Assembly: GCA_965232575.1 (NCBI GenBank)
Contig: CBDDPZ010000008.1
Span: forward strand, 1,302,001 to 1,366,000
DNA length: 64,000 nt
Source of the DNA: Bin5 sp965232575
GTDB taxonomy: Bacteria > Chloroflexota > Anaerolineae > Caldilineales > Caldilineaceae
Direction: 5' to 3'
Below, piece by piece: positions 40,283-49,368 of the stretch. Each line of letters begins with the position of its first letter. The first letter of the stretch is position 1. The notes beneath the pieces were generated by a model. The model made no database searches. It saw only the letters and a program-made list of their open reading frames with translations, and was not told the DNA's origin. Made by a program: the position numbers and the translations under genes.

Positions 40283-42311
40283 ACGTACTCTGCGTATCCG
40301 GATCTTCCCAGAAATACGTCTCGGTGTGGAGCAGATGCTCGTCACCGGTCGTATCGTCCAGCGGGAATCCTGACAGGTAGTTGCGGACACCGTTCTTGAC
40401 GATAATCGGCGCCGGGCGCTCGCCCAGGTAGCCGATCATCGGCAGTTCTTCCGCCCAGATGTCCAGAATCTGGTGGAACATCGCCGTCTGCTTGTCCGGA
40501 TCCGGCTCAATCTTGATCGCGTCCCAGATCTCCCAGATCGTCCACACCCAGTGGCCCGCCGGCGGCTCGACGCCTGCCGGGCTGGTGCCGCCGCTGTTAC
40601 GCCAGTGCGCCCAGCCTGCCGCCCACGGCCGGTCCGGCTGCTCACACGTCCAGATCGTCGGGTTGACCAGCGGCACGACCGTGCGGTCGCCGCCCCACCA
40701 CGCAGCCTCAATCTCGTTGGCGCCGTGATGCTCCTCGTACAGTGAACGCTCAAAGCCCTTGTACGCCGCCTTGACGCCCACCGCCGCGAAGTACTTGATC
40801 ACCTCCTGCACCGTATCTTCGCTCGTCGTACCCGGCTGCGCCGTCCCTTCAATCACGAAGCTCAGCGTATCCCCGCTGCCATCGTTGAACAGCCGGAAAC
40901 CGTCGCTGTCCTTCTCCGCATAACCCGCGCCGTCCAGAAGCTCGTTCGCCAGGTCCGGATCGTACTGGATCCACGCGTTCGCCTGCTTCGGGTACGCCTG
41001 CGCCGAGCTCTCCAGCGGGCTGTACTGCCGCGGCGTCATCAGACCGTCCCACACCAACTCGTTCAGCGCCACCCGGTCCACCGCAACCGACAGCGCGATC
41101 CGCACGTCGCGAATATTGAAAAACTCCGCCAGCCGCTCGTTCTTCGTCGACAGGTTCAACTGGATCGCCGAGTGGCCCGAAGCCGAACCAAGGAAGACCT
41201 GGTAGTCGCCAGCATCCTCATTCTCCTTGTAGAGCGTGAAGTTGCCGATATTCACATGACGCGCCTGGAAGTCAATCTCGCCGTTGATGATCCGCAGGTC
41301 GAAAACGTCGTTTGTCTCGAACAGCCTGTGCGTAACGTCGTCCACATAGGGCAGCTGCCTGCCGTCCGAATCAACGCCGAAGAAGTAGGGATTGCGCTCC
41401 ATCAGGAACAACTCGTTCGAAAGCTCATTCCTAGAGATCCACGGGCCGATGCTCGGCAGGTCCGGGTTCAGGTACCACCACCGCCGGTCCGTATAGTACT
41501 CTTCCCAACTGTTGAAGCCCGCCTCTTCCACCTGTGTCTGCAGCGCATCCTGGTCGTCCGTCAGCTCCATGTGGAACTGCTTCAGGTAGTGACCGGGCAG
41601 GTAAAGATTTCTGGTTTGGCGGCCAAGCCGGAAAACGTACAGAGGGTTGGGCAAGGGGAACTTGAATGTCACCGTCGAATCGTCGACGATTTCGAGCTCC
41701 ATCGGCGTGCGCTCGGGGCCGGAGACCCACGTGCCGCCAATGCTGGGTGAGATCGTCGTGTTCGTCTCGTCCTCCTCCCACCACCAGCGGATCGCCTCCG
41801 TCGTGAAAGGCGTGCCGTCCGACCACTTCATGCCCTCGCGCAGGTGGAACGTCCACTCGGATGCGTCATCGTTGATCTCCCACGATTCCGCCATGCGCGG
41901 CTGCATATTCAGGTTCTGGTCGTACCAGGACAGCCCCCGGTCCTGCATCTTCGTCGGTCCCCAGCGGTCGGAGACGCCCTTGAAGCCGCGGCGGAACGTG
42001 CCGCCGTAATTCCCGTTCGTCTCAGCCACCGGCATAACCATCGGGTTGACCGGCAAGCGCTCGTCCACCGGCGGCAGGTCGCCGGCCGCCACCATCTCGG
42101 CCAGCATCGGCGCCTCGCCGTATTGTGACGCCGGCGTCGCCGGCGCAGCCTCGGAAGACTCGGCCGCCGAGTCGTCTGCCTGCGCAGACTCTTCCACCGG
42201 CTCCGGTTCGCCGCTCGCGCCGCAGGCTACGGCTACCGCACCGGCAGCAGCCACGCCCGACACGCGCATGAACTCGCGCCGGGAAATCGGTGTTGGTGCC
42301 ATTCTTCGCAT
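40281..42311 (-). CDS. Peptide-type ABC substrate-binding protein, Tat lipoprotein (family 5)
   Basis: 676 residues from the ATG at 42309-42311 with AAGGAG six bases before it. The leader has SRREFMRVSG and a lipobox AVAC, so export is by Tat with lipid anchoring. An acidic, Ser/Ala/Pro linker (about 30 residues) is followed by LPPVDERLPVNPMV, a motif shared by all four such proteins in the window, and then the family-5 core (TFHLREGMKWSDGTPFTTEA). Large binding proteins of this group take peptides or oligosaccharides. The downstream permease is 71 bases away. Confidence 0.9.
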   Translation of the reverse strand: MRRMAPTPISRREFMRVSGVAAAGAVAVACGASGEPEPVEESAQADDSAAESSEAAPATPASQYGEAPMLAEMVAAGDLPPVDERLPVNPMVMPVAETNGNYGGTFRRGFKGVSDRWGPTKMQDRGLSWYDQNLNMQPRMAESWEINDDASEWTFHLREGMKWSDGTPFTTEAIRWWWEEDETNTTISPSIGGTWVSGPERTPMELEIVDDSTVTFKFPLPNPLYVFRLGRQTRNLYLPGHYLKQFHMELTDDQDALQTQVEEAGFNSWEEYYTDRRWWYLNPDLPSIGPWISRNELSNELFLMERNPYFFGVDSDGRQLPYVDDVTHRLFETNDVFDLRIINGEIDFQARHVNIGNFTLYKENEDAGDYQVFLGSASGHSAIQLNLSTKNERLAEFFNIRDVRIALSVAVDRVALNELVWDGLMTPRQYSPLESSAQAYPKQANAWIQYDPDLANELLDGAGYAEKDSDGFRLFNDGSGDTLSFVIEGTAQPGTTSEDTVQEVIKYFAAVGVKAAYKGFERSLYEEHHGANEIEAAWWGGDRTVVPLVNPTIWTCEQPDRPWAAGWAHWRNSGGTSPAGVEPPAGHWVWTIWEIWDAIKIEPDPDKQTAMFHQILDIWAEELPMIGYLGERPAPIIVKNGVRNYLSGFPLDDTTGDEHLLHTETYFWEDPDTQST

Positions 42312-42361
42312 CGTACTCTCCTTGGTGAAAATGAATATAGGTTTACTGCTATGCACAGCTA

Positions 42362-42428
42362 TTTGACGCCTTCGCCTTCACTGGGATCGCGGGCGTCCCG
42401 CCCGCATGCCGCCGGGCGTCAGCGCAAA
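42362..42428. repeat. Repeat family C, short variant
   Basis: TTTGACGCCTTCGCCTTCAC, GGGATCGCGGGCGTCCCGCC, CGCCGGGCGTCAGCGCAAA. The ends are family C, but the centre is a GCGGGCGTCCCGCCCGC hairpin instead of the TTCGTGG text. Confidence 0.7.
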
Positions 42429-42482
42429 GTCAATGCCCAGAACTGTTTACCCTGGACACTGGCCGCTGACCACTAAAGTTCC

Positions 42483-44423
42483 CTACCCCACGACCCCATC
42501 CTCCGGCACAAGCCAGGGTGGATGCGGAAGATGCCGCTCGCTCAGATGGCTGGCGTAGAGAAAACGGTAAACATCACTGATATAGAATTGCGGGTATCGC
42601 TTAGGCGGCAGCGATTCCAGGAACTTGTCGTGGACCATCTCCGCCATCTGCTCGCTCATGCCCGCGCTCACTTCGAAGTCGAAATAGATGGCCAGGTCCT
42701 TGGACGGGTCTTCGATCACCCGTTTTACCCCGAAAGATTCCGGGTACTTGTGCGCCGGCGAGTCCCGCTCCATCAAAAAGGTGCCCATCGCCGCCGAATG
42801 GATGTACTGCTTGTGCCCGTACAGGAAATTGACCGTCTCCTGCGCGTCCTCAATCGTTTCGCCGGGAAAGCCGAAAAAGAAGAACGTATGATTCCAGATC
42901 CCGGCCGTCGCGCTCTCCTTCAGTATCCGGCTCATATGGGGCAGCTGTGTGCCCTTGATCATGTGGTCGATAATCGCCGCCGACGCGCTCTCCAGGCCGA
43001 ACAGGATCATCCTGCACCCGCCCACCTCCATATCCTCCAGCAGCTGTCCCGAGATCACCTTCTCAAAACGCACGCAGCCGCCCCAGTGCAGCGTTTCCGG
43101 ACGCCCGCGCATGATCTTCGACAGGTCCCGCAGATTGCGCGGCGTGACCGCCTCGTCCGAGAAGAAGATATGCTTCACCCCGTACTTTTCGTGCAGGGCC
43201 AGCATCTGCTCCGCCAGCTGTTGCGCTCGCAGCTGGCTGAACGACTCCGGCTCGCCGTAGCCCACGTTGCAGAACGCGCACTTGCCGAAATAGCAGCCTC
43301 GCGCCGTCAGCAAGGGCAGCGCCAGCTCCGGCGCCAGATAGCGGTCCAGCGGCAGTCCGTCGAAATCCGGTATCGGCAGATTGGCAATCTTCTCCTGCTC
43401 CTTGCGCTCGTTGACCCGGATCTGGCTGCCATTTTTGTATATTAAGTTCGGAATGTCGGCCAGACTCTCGTCAGCCGCAACCTGTTTGTGTTTCCGCCCA
43501 CCCGCTCTCTCATCCAACCCTTTCTCTCGTTGCGAAAAACACAATCTCGCCAGTTGCAGCAGCGACGCCTCACCGTCAAAGACGATCGCGCTGTCAATCA
43601 ATTCAAACAACGCCGGCGCGTCCGGAAATTGGGCGCGCAGCATACTGATGTGCGGCCCGCCCACCGTCACATGGCAATCCAGCCCGGCCTCCTTGACCAG
43701 ATACGCCGCCGTCAACCCCGGCAGCATCTGTGCCATCGACGGGATCGAAATGCCGACCACGTCCGGCCGTTCCCGCACGATATCGGGCAGCAGCAAACGC
43801 CGGTAGATATCCAGGAACATATTGTGCTGGTCGTCGCGCACGCCGTGAAGCAGGAAGCGGCTGTTGTCAGGGGGGCCGGCCGAATCGTACCCTTGAAAAT
43901 GGAGGCTCGCGGGGTAAAATGGCAGATTCGCGATCTCCAGACAGTCGAGTAGCGTACTCAACATCTCGAGACCGATGGGGCCGTCGTAAAATGCGGAAGA
44001 GCGAATCCCCGCCTTGGCGCGCTCCACCCGCTTGGCCAGGCGCGGGCCTGCCTCCAAAGCCCAGCCTATCCTCTCAGGCCCTGGCATCTGCCTCTGCCCC
44101 GGGCCCGCTGATCCTTTCGACGCGCCTTGCATCCGCTTCAGCCGCGCCAGCGCGCTCGTCAGATAGCGCCGACTCAAAATTTCGTCGAAGACTTCGACAT
44201 TCAGATCCCGCTGGATCACGTCGACGCCGTTCTGCCGCAGATAGGCCGTCAACGTCGGCAGCGCCAGGTGCGGCATCGTCGGCGTCCAGTTGGGCGGGAA
44301 AAGCAGCATGACCTTTGGCCTGTGGACTCCGTTCCCCAGGAGTTCAGGAGATTCACCCGCGTTCAGGCCAAACTCTTCCAAGTCGATATTTGATTGCACG
44401 CCCGAACCGTTGTCACTGTCCAT
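42483..44423 (-). CDS. B12-binding-domain radical SAM protein
   Basis: 646 residues. An N-terminal cobalamin-binding-like domain (KVMLLFPPNWTPTMPHLALP … VTVGGPHISM, GEASLLQL) is followed by the radical SAM core with cluster motif GCYFGKCAFC (C-x4-C-x2-C) and downstream FGLESAS and FFFFGFPGETIEDAQETVNF. A small C-terminal domain ends in SERHLPHPPWLVPEDG. Such enzymes do methylations or ring/backbone rearrangements on complex substrates. Start ATG has no strong site. No peptide precursor or biosynthetic partner is seen nearby; it sits between transporter genes on the same strand. Confidence 0.88.
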   Translation of the reverse strand: MDSDNGSGVQSNIDLEEFGLNAGESPELLGNGVHRPKVMLLFPPNWTPTMPHLALPTLTAYLRQNGVDVIQRDLNVEVFDEILSRRYLTSALARLKRMQGASKGSAGPGQRQMPGPERIGWALEAGPRLAKRVERAKAGIRSSAFYDGPIGLEMLSTLLDCLEIANLPFYPASLHFQGYDSAGPPDNSRFLLHGVRDDQHNMFLDIYRRLLLPDIVRERPDVVGISIPSMAQMLPGLTAAYLVKEAGLDCHVTVGGPHISMLRAQFPDAPALFELIDSAIVFDGEASLLQLARLCFSQREKGLDERAGGRKHKQVAADESLADIPNLIYKNGSQIRVNERKEQEKIANLPIPDFDGLPLDRYLAPELALPLLTARGCYFGKCAFCNVGYGEPESFSQLRAQQLAEQMLALHEKYGVKHIFFSDEAVTPRNLRDLSKIMRGRPETLHWGGCVRFEKVISGQLLEDMEVGGCRMILFGLESASAAIIDHMIKGTQLPHMSRILKESATAGIWNHTFFFFGFPGETIEDAQETVNFLYGHKQYIHSAAMGTFLMERDSPAHKYPESFGVKRVIEDPSKDLAIYFDFEVSAGMSEQMAEMVHDKFLESLPPKRYPQFYISDVYRFLYASHLSERHLPHPPWLVPEDGVVG

Positions 44424-44427
44424 CTTG

Positions 44428-44520
44428 TTTGACGCTTCCGCCCTCCCCGTTTTTGCCGTTGCAGTTCTCCGCGTCCTCCGCGGATCGGTGTTGTTTTTCC
44501 CCGCCGGGCGTCAGCGCAAA
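44428..44520. repeat. Repeat family C (CCGCG-rich variant)
   Basis: TTTGACGCTTCCGCCCTCCC, CGTTTTTGCCGTTGCAGTTC, CCGCGTCCTCCGCGGATCGG, CGCCGGGCGTCAGCGCAAA. Directly upstream of the radical SAM gene. Confidence 0.8.
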
Positions 44521-44634
44521 GTCGCAGTCTATCTCCGGTCTATTCCAATTTCATACGGTATGCTCTGACCTGGCGCACCTTTTGTTGCCGGCCTAGGACC
44601 CCGCATATCTGGCAACAGGTAAACATGTAGCCAA

Positions 44635-44702
44635 CTTGCGCTTCGCCAAGTGGCCGAGGATGGCGTCAGATCAGCGCAAAGGTGCCGTCGGCTCAGCGCA
44701 AA
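44635..44702. repeat. Repeat family B (46 bp) followed by an extra right half
   Basis: CTTGCGCTTCGCCAAGTGGC … GGCGTCAGATCAGCGCAAA (44635-44680), then GGTGCCGTCGGCTCAGCGCA-AA (44681-44702), a second right half. Non-coding here. The gap 44424-44723 holds nothing but repeats C and B and about 110 unassigned bases. Confidence 0.8.
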
Positions 44703-44723
44703 ATCCGAGGGTTGCTGTTCGGG

Positions 44724-45809
44724 CTACGCCACGCCCGTCAACTCCAACTCGCCCGCATAGTGGCAGCGAACAAAATGGCCCTGCTCAACCTCCCGCAGCT
44801 CCGGCGTCTCGGCCATACAGCGGTCGTTGTCGTTATAGAGACAGCGGGGATGGAAGTAGCAGCCGCTCGGCGGGTTCGCCGGGTCCGCCACGTCACCCTC
44901 CAGCACGATCGGCTCCGCCCGGTCGCGTGGGTCCGGCTTCGGCACCGATGACAGAAGGGCCTCTGTATAAGGATGCAACGGGTTGCGGTACAGCACCTCT
45001 GTCCGCGCGCTTTCCACAAGCATGCCCACGTACATCACCGCCACCCGGTCGCTGATGTGTTCGACCACGCTCAGATCGTGGGCGATGAACAGGTACGTGA
45101 GGTCAAACTCCTCCTGCAGGTCCTGCAACAGATTGAGGATCTGCGCCTGCACCGACACGTCGAGCGCCGAGACTGGCTCGTCGAGCACGATCAGCTGCGG
45201 GTTCAACGCCAGCGCACGCGCTACGCCGATACGCTGACGTTGGCCGCCGCTGAACGCGTGCGGGTAGCGGTTCAGATATTCGGGCCGCAGCCCCACCACC
45301 CGCAGCAGTTCGGAAACCCGGTCTTCCAGCTCCTGCCCTTTCGCGATCTCGTTGACCAGTAGTGGCTCGCCCACATTCTGCAGCAAGTTCATGCGCGGGT
45401 TGAGCGAGGAATAGGGGTCCTGAAAGACCATCTGCATGTTGCGCCGCAGCCGTTTCAACTGCTGGTTGTCCACTTGGGCGATGTTGACCGGCCCCAGTTC
45501 CTGGTCGTCGAACCAGATATCGCCTGCCGTGGGCGGAAAGGCATGCATGATCAACCGGCCTGTCGTGGTCTTACCGCAACCGCTCTCCCCTACCAAGCCC
45601 AAAGTCTCCCCTGGACGCACGTAGAAGTTCACGCCGTCCACAGCTTTCACCTGGCCTACCGTGCGCGAGAAGAAACCCTTCTGAATCGGGAACCACTTCC
45701 TCAGATCAGAGACTTCAAGAAGCGCATCATGGCGTCGCGTGCCGTTCTCTGCCTGTTCAGTTTCGGGCTGTTCAGTTTCGACTACAGACTCGCTGTCGTT
45801 CTGAGACAA
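44724..45809 (-). CDS. Peptide-type ABC transporter ATP-binding protein (OppF/DppF-like)
   Basis: 361 residues. An N-terminal Glu/Thr-rich tail (about 30) precedes SDLRKWFPIQKGFFSRTVGQ, the OppF opening. Walker A GESGCGKTT, signature AFSGGQRQRIG, Walker B LIVLDEPVSALDVS, and the C-terminal Cys cluster GCYFHPRC…C-H of oligopeptide ATPases. Close to the gene at 53074-54210. A single OppF-type ATPase without its OppD partner in this strand's cluster, so the set 39223-46270 is incomplete. A small membrane protein gene precedes it by 77 bases. Confidence 0.92.
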   Translation of the reverse strand: MSQNDSESVVETEQPETEQAENGTRRHDALLEVSDLRKWFPIQKGFFSRTVGQVKAVDGVNFYVRPGETLGLVGESGCGKTTTGRLIMHAFPPTAGDIWFDDQELGPVNIAQVDNQQLKRLRRNMQMVFQDPYSSLNPRMNLLQNVGEPLLVNEIAKGQELEDRVSELLRVVGLRPEYLNRYPHAFSGGQRQRIGVARALALNPQLIVLDEPVSALDVSVQAQILNLLQDLQEEFDLTYLFIAHDLSVVEHISDRVAVMYVGMLVESARTEVLYRNPLHPYTEALLSSVPKPDPRDRAEPIVLEGDVADPANPPSGCYFHPRCLYNDNDRCMAETPELREVEQGHFVRCHYAGELELTGVA

Positions 45810-45886
45810 AGCGCTACCTCCTGCGAAAGTAGGTTTTCGGCTGAGAGTCGGGGAACCCCATATGCAGGCGCTGCCTGCAGAGCCGG

Positions 45887-46270
45887 TCAGAATAGAAGGA
45901 AATCTCTGACATCTGTGTAAAAAAGCGCTGCCGCCGAGAGGGCAATCAACACCAACTCAAGCGATAGTACGGTCAAGGTGGCGCTGAGTAGACGCCCTTT
46001 GCTCCGAGAGCGGCGTAAGAAACCTTCGACCAGAAACATACACACGACCAAAGCCATACCCAAAACAAAGATCGACCATACCCTGTAGGCGCGCAAGTGC
46101 CACGGATTGACCCGCAGAAAGAGAAGCACCTCCAGGATCTCATGCAGCAGCAGGATAAGCCCAACCCCCAACGCGAAACTGAGAAACCAGATGAGATAAT
46201 GCGATATCTGTTTTCCCGCCTGTCTAAAGATATCAAGGACGGATTCAGTTTCGGAGGGCAGTCTATCCAT
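45887..46270 (-). CDS. Small membrane protein, OppF-associated (paralogue of 54207-54584)
   Basis: 127 residues from the ATG at 46268-46270; a TTG five codons earlier opens the frame. No clear ribosome site. Three to four hydrophobic helices: HYLIWFLSFALGVGLILLLH, VWSIFVLGMALVVCMFLVEG, LLSATLTVLSLELVLIALSA. Between them lies VNPWHLRAYR, matching VNRWARSAVHN of the other copy. No family recognised. It is immediately upstream of an OppF-type ATPase gene. The pairing in two places suggests a transporter accessory subunit; inference. Confidence 0.65.
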   Translation of the reverse strand: MDRLPSETESVLDIFRQAGKQISHYLIWFLSFALGVGLILLLHEILEVLLFLRVNPWHLRAYRVWSIFVLGMALVVCMFLVEGFLRRSRSKGRLLSATLTVLSLELVLIALSAAALFYTDVRDFLLF

Positions 46271-46650
46271 AGAGAGAGTGAGCAACTGTTACGGCGGCAC
46301 ACAAGCCACCGCGAACGGTGCAGGAGATTGTACTTGAAAAACTGTCGATCTGCCAATTATTATCTGAAGGTTGTGAAACTGTTCTCATAATAACGCAACC
46401 CCAGTCAATTCCTGTCCCCGAGCGTAGCGAACGAATCAGTTTCTCTCCCCTCTCCTCCGCTGTTAACTAGCCACTATCCACTGAACACTACAGTTCCGGG
46501 CCGCTCACCGCCAAACACGTTAACGCTCGTGGACTCTCAAACATCTCTCGTAAACACCCTCACAAACTCACCCTGCCCACCATCATACGGAAGCTCCTGC
46601 CCATACATTCCGCTATTGGTGCAAAGCTCGCGTCACCACCGGTCTTCAGT

Positions 46651-46679
46651 TTGGCTTTCATCCTGATTCAAGCTATAAT
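46651..46679 (+). promoter_or_regulatory. Promoter of the peptide-type transporter operon
   Basis: TTGGCT (46651-46656), 17 bases, TATAAT (46674-46679). The leader to the start codon at 46834 would be about 150 bases long and includes AGCGCTTAAGCAGCGC-like inverted sequence (about 46738-46753), a possible regulatory fold. The rest of the gap 46271-46650 has only E-type phrases (46462-46497) and nothing else recognised. Confidence 0.6.
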
Positions 46680-46833
46680 GCGCCCGCCCTCTCTCCAATT
46701 CGCGTCCATCTCGCGGCGCATAAAAGCATTTAAGGCAGCGCTTAAGCAGCGCCGCGGTAGCGCACTTATCACCGTAATATTTTCACATGCTCAAAGCCTG
46801 ACCCTAGGCAAAAATCATCAAAGGAGAAAGTCA

Positions 46834-48867
46834 ATGCAGAAACAGAAACCCATCCGTCTATTAGCACTGCTGCTGGTCGCACTCCTGGCAGTAGGCGCTC
46901 TGGCTGCCTGCGGCGGCGGAGAACCGGCAGCACCTGCCGAGGATGCTGCCCCCGCAGCAGCGGATGATTCCAAAGAAGAGATGGCCGAGGCCGATGACGG
47001 CGTCAGCCCTAACCAGGCTCCCGAGCTCCAGGAGATGGTTCGCAACGGCGAACTGCCACCCCTGGCTGAGCGTCTGCCCGTCAACCCCGCCATCGTCGAG
47101 CCGGTTGAAAGCATCGGGCAGTACGGCGGTACCTGGAATACGGCCCTCGTCGGCGGTTCCGACACCGCTTGGCTGGTCCGTACCGTCAGCTATATTCATC
47201 TGATGGGCTGGTCACCGCAGTGGGAAGGTGTTGTCCCCAATGCCGCCGAAAGTGTCAGCGCCAGTGCCGACGCCAGCGAATACACCTTCACCTTCAGAGA
47301 AGGAATGAAGTGGTCGGACGGTGAGCTCTTCACCGCTCACGACCTGGTCTTCTGGTGGAATGACCAGATCCTCAATGAAGAGCTGAGCCCCGGCGGGACA
47401 CCAGGCTGGATGAGGGCCGGAGAGGCCGACGCAATCTTCGAAGCGATCGACGACCACACCCTCAAGATCACCTTTGATGCCCCCAACGGCCTCTTCCTGC
47501 AGAACCTGGCAACCCCCAGCGGTAGCATCTTCACCCGTGTCCCTAAGCACTACTGCTCCCAGTTCCACGTGGATTACAACACCGAAAACCTCGATGAACT
47601 GATCGCAGAGAACAACGCCAACGACTGGGTAAATCTCTACCAGATGAAGTGCGCCAGCGTGCCTGGTACACCCTCCGACTCGCGCTGGTTCAATGCCGAT
47701 TTGCCCACGCTCATGCCCTGGAAAGTAACGGTAGCGTACGGCGAAGGCTCCCAGTTGATCCTGGAGCGCAATCCCTACTTCTGGAAAGTCGATACCGAAG
47801 GCAATCAGCTGCCCTACATCGACCGCGTCGTCTATGACATTTTGGAAGACCGGGAAGTCCTCCTGCTGAAGGTGCTCAACGGCGAAATCGACATGATGAG
47901 CCGTCACTTCAACACCAATGACAACAAAGCCGTTATCGCCGACAATCGCGAACCCGGCGAATACCAGTTCTTCGAGACCCGCAGCATCGGCAATACCACC
48001 GGGTTCCACTTCAATCTGAACCACAAAGACGAACGCCTGCGGGAGATCTTCAACGACAAGAACTTCCGTATTGCCATGTCCCACTGCCTCAACCGTCAAG
48101 AAATTATCGATGTCCTTTACATCGGCCAGGGCGAACCGATGCAGAGCGCCATCCCCAAGGACATGACAGAGTTCTACGACGAAGAGTGGTATTCGCTCTA
48201 TACCGAGTTCGACCAGGATCTGGCGCATGAGTACCTCGCTAAGGCTGGGATGACAGAGCGAGACGCAGACGGCTACTTCCTCGGCCCGGACGGTGAGCCG
48301 CTGTCATTCGTGGTGCAGGCCACCGAGGCCTTTGGCTTCCATGACCGCGCCGAAATGGCCGTCAACCAGTGGCAAGACTGCGGCGTCAACGCCCAGCTCA
48401 GCATCATCGACCGCACACTGCTCTACCAGCGCAAAGATGCCAACGAGCACGACGTTCACGTCTGGGGCGCCGCCACCGGCCCGCAGATCTTCCTCGATCC
48501 GCGTCACTTCTTCCCCTTCAGCCGCGAGTCCACCTTTGCACAGGCTTGGGTGACATGGCGCACCAATCCCAGTGGCGCCGGCGCCATGACGCAGCCGGAA
48601 GAACCCCCGGACATCGTCAAGCACCAGATGGATCTGTACGCACAGATTCTTTCCTCTGGAGATCAGGCCAAGCAGATCGAGCTGATGAAGGAGATCCTGG
48701 CGATTGCGAAGGATCAGTTCTACGTAATCGGCACCTCTTCCAGCCCTGCGGGATACGGCATTGTCAAGAACAACTTCCACAACGTGCCTACCTCCATGCC
48801 GGGTTCCTGGCAGTATCCGACACCGGCTCCGACGCAGCCTGAGCAGTATTGGATCAGTGGTGAGTAG
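46834..48867 (+). CDS. Peptide-type ABC substrate-binding lipoprotein (family 5), Sec type
   Basis: 677 residues, ATG behind AAAGGAGAAAGTCA; the longer frame from 46651 covers the promoter and leader and is rejected. The Sec leader ends at the lipobox LAAC without a twin Arg, unlike the three paralogues. NQAPELQEMVRNGELPPLAE-RLPVNPAIVEP is the shared prologue. FTFREGMKWSDGELFTAHDL and the long C-terminal family-5 lobe follow. First gene of a full B-C-D-F transporter set, separated from the B permease by a 501-base repeat-rich gap. Confidence 0.9.
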   Translation: MQKQKPIRLLALLLVALLAVGALAACGGGEPAAPAEDAAPAAADDSKEEMAEADDGVSPNQAPELQEMVRNGELPPLAERLPVNPAIVEPVESIGQYGGTWNTALVGGSDTAWLVRTVSYIHLMGWSPQWEGVVPNAAESVSASADASEYTFTFREGMKWSDGELFTAHDLVFWWNDQILNEELSPGGTPGWMRAGEADAIFEAIDDHTLKITFDAPNGLFLQNLATPSGSIFTRVPKHYCSQFHVDYNTENLDELIAENNANDWVNLYQMKCASVPGTPSDSRWFNADLPTLMPWKVTVAYGEGSQLILERNPYFWKVDTEGNQLPYIDRVVYDILEDREVLLLKVLNGEIDMMSRHFNTNDNKAVIADNREPGEYQFFETRSIGNTTGFHFNLNHKDERLREIFNDKNFRIAMSHCLNRQEIIDVLYIGQGEPMQSAIPKDMTEFYDEEWYSLYTEFDQDLAHEYLAKAGMTERDADGYFLGPDGEPLSFVVQATEAFGFHDRAEMAVNQWQDCGVNAQLSIIDRTLLYQRKDANEHDVHVWGAATGPQIFLDPRHFFPFSRESTFAQAWVTWRTNPSGAGAMTQPEEPPDIVKHQMDLYAQILSSGDQAKQIELMKEILAIAKDQFYVIGTSSSPAGYGIVKNNFHNVPTSMPGSWQYPTPAPTQPEQYWISGE

Positions 48868-48868
48868 C

Positions 48869-49355
48869 TGCGAGGAGTGAGTGGAGAGGAGTGAGGAGTG
48901 AGTAACTGCAGTTGCCGTTCTCTCTTTTCTCTCTCCTCTTCATCTCTTTTCTCGCCTTTTTGGGGAAACGTGAAAGGGTTCGCGTCCCCCGGCTGTGTCT
49001 CTGAACGTCTAACGGGCCGGTTACGGAGATCGGGCACACCTTAACACCAGCTGGCCCCCGGCGTTATGGCTGTGCCGGGGTCTCCTGTGCGTTCGTGTCT
49101 CTAGCTTTCCCCCGCCTTCGTCTCGTGAGTTTCTCATCCGGCGGGTAAACCGTTTAACGGCAGGGGAACCCTAGGGTTTTCCCGGCAGTTCCCCCGCAGT
49201 TTCCCTGCCCGAAGGGCATCTTGGGCGCCGGGCGCTCCAGCCGGTTCCCTTTTTTCCGTCGTTCGTTCGATCAGGTCTTTTTTGCCATCTTGTCATGCGG
49301 TTTCTGCCGTTAATCACAGTTCATCCCCTGAATCCCAGGAATCACAGTTCAGACA
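48869..49355. repeat. Repeat-filled gap: families F, G and A
   Basis: F: CGAGGAGTGAGTGGAGAGGA … AACTGCAGTTGCCGTTCTCT, TTCTCTCTCCTC (48869-48960), a purine arm against a pyrimidine arm. G: GGCAGGGGAACCCTAGGGTT (about 49157-49206). A right arm: CACAGTTCATCCCCTGAATC…CAGTTCAGACA (49315-49355). Between them (48961-49156) no gene or clear motif. The A arm ends 14 bases before the next start codon and probably disturbs its ribosome site. Confidence 0.65.
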
Positions 49356-49368
49356 AAACAGGTGTTCA

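Noticed and set aside
46680..46833. Riboswitch in the 150-base leader of the transporter operon
   Set aside because: A short inverted repeat is present, but no known riboswitch core was recognised.
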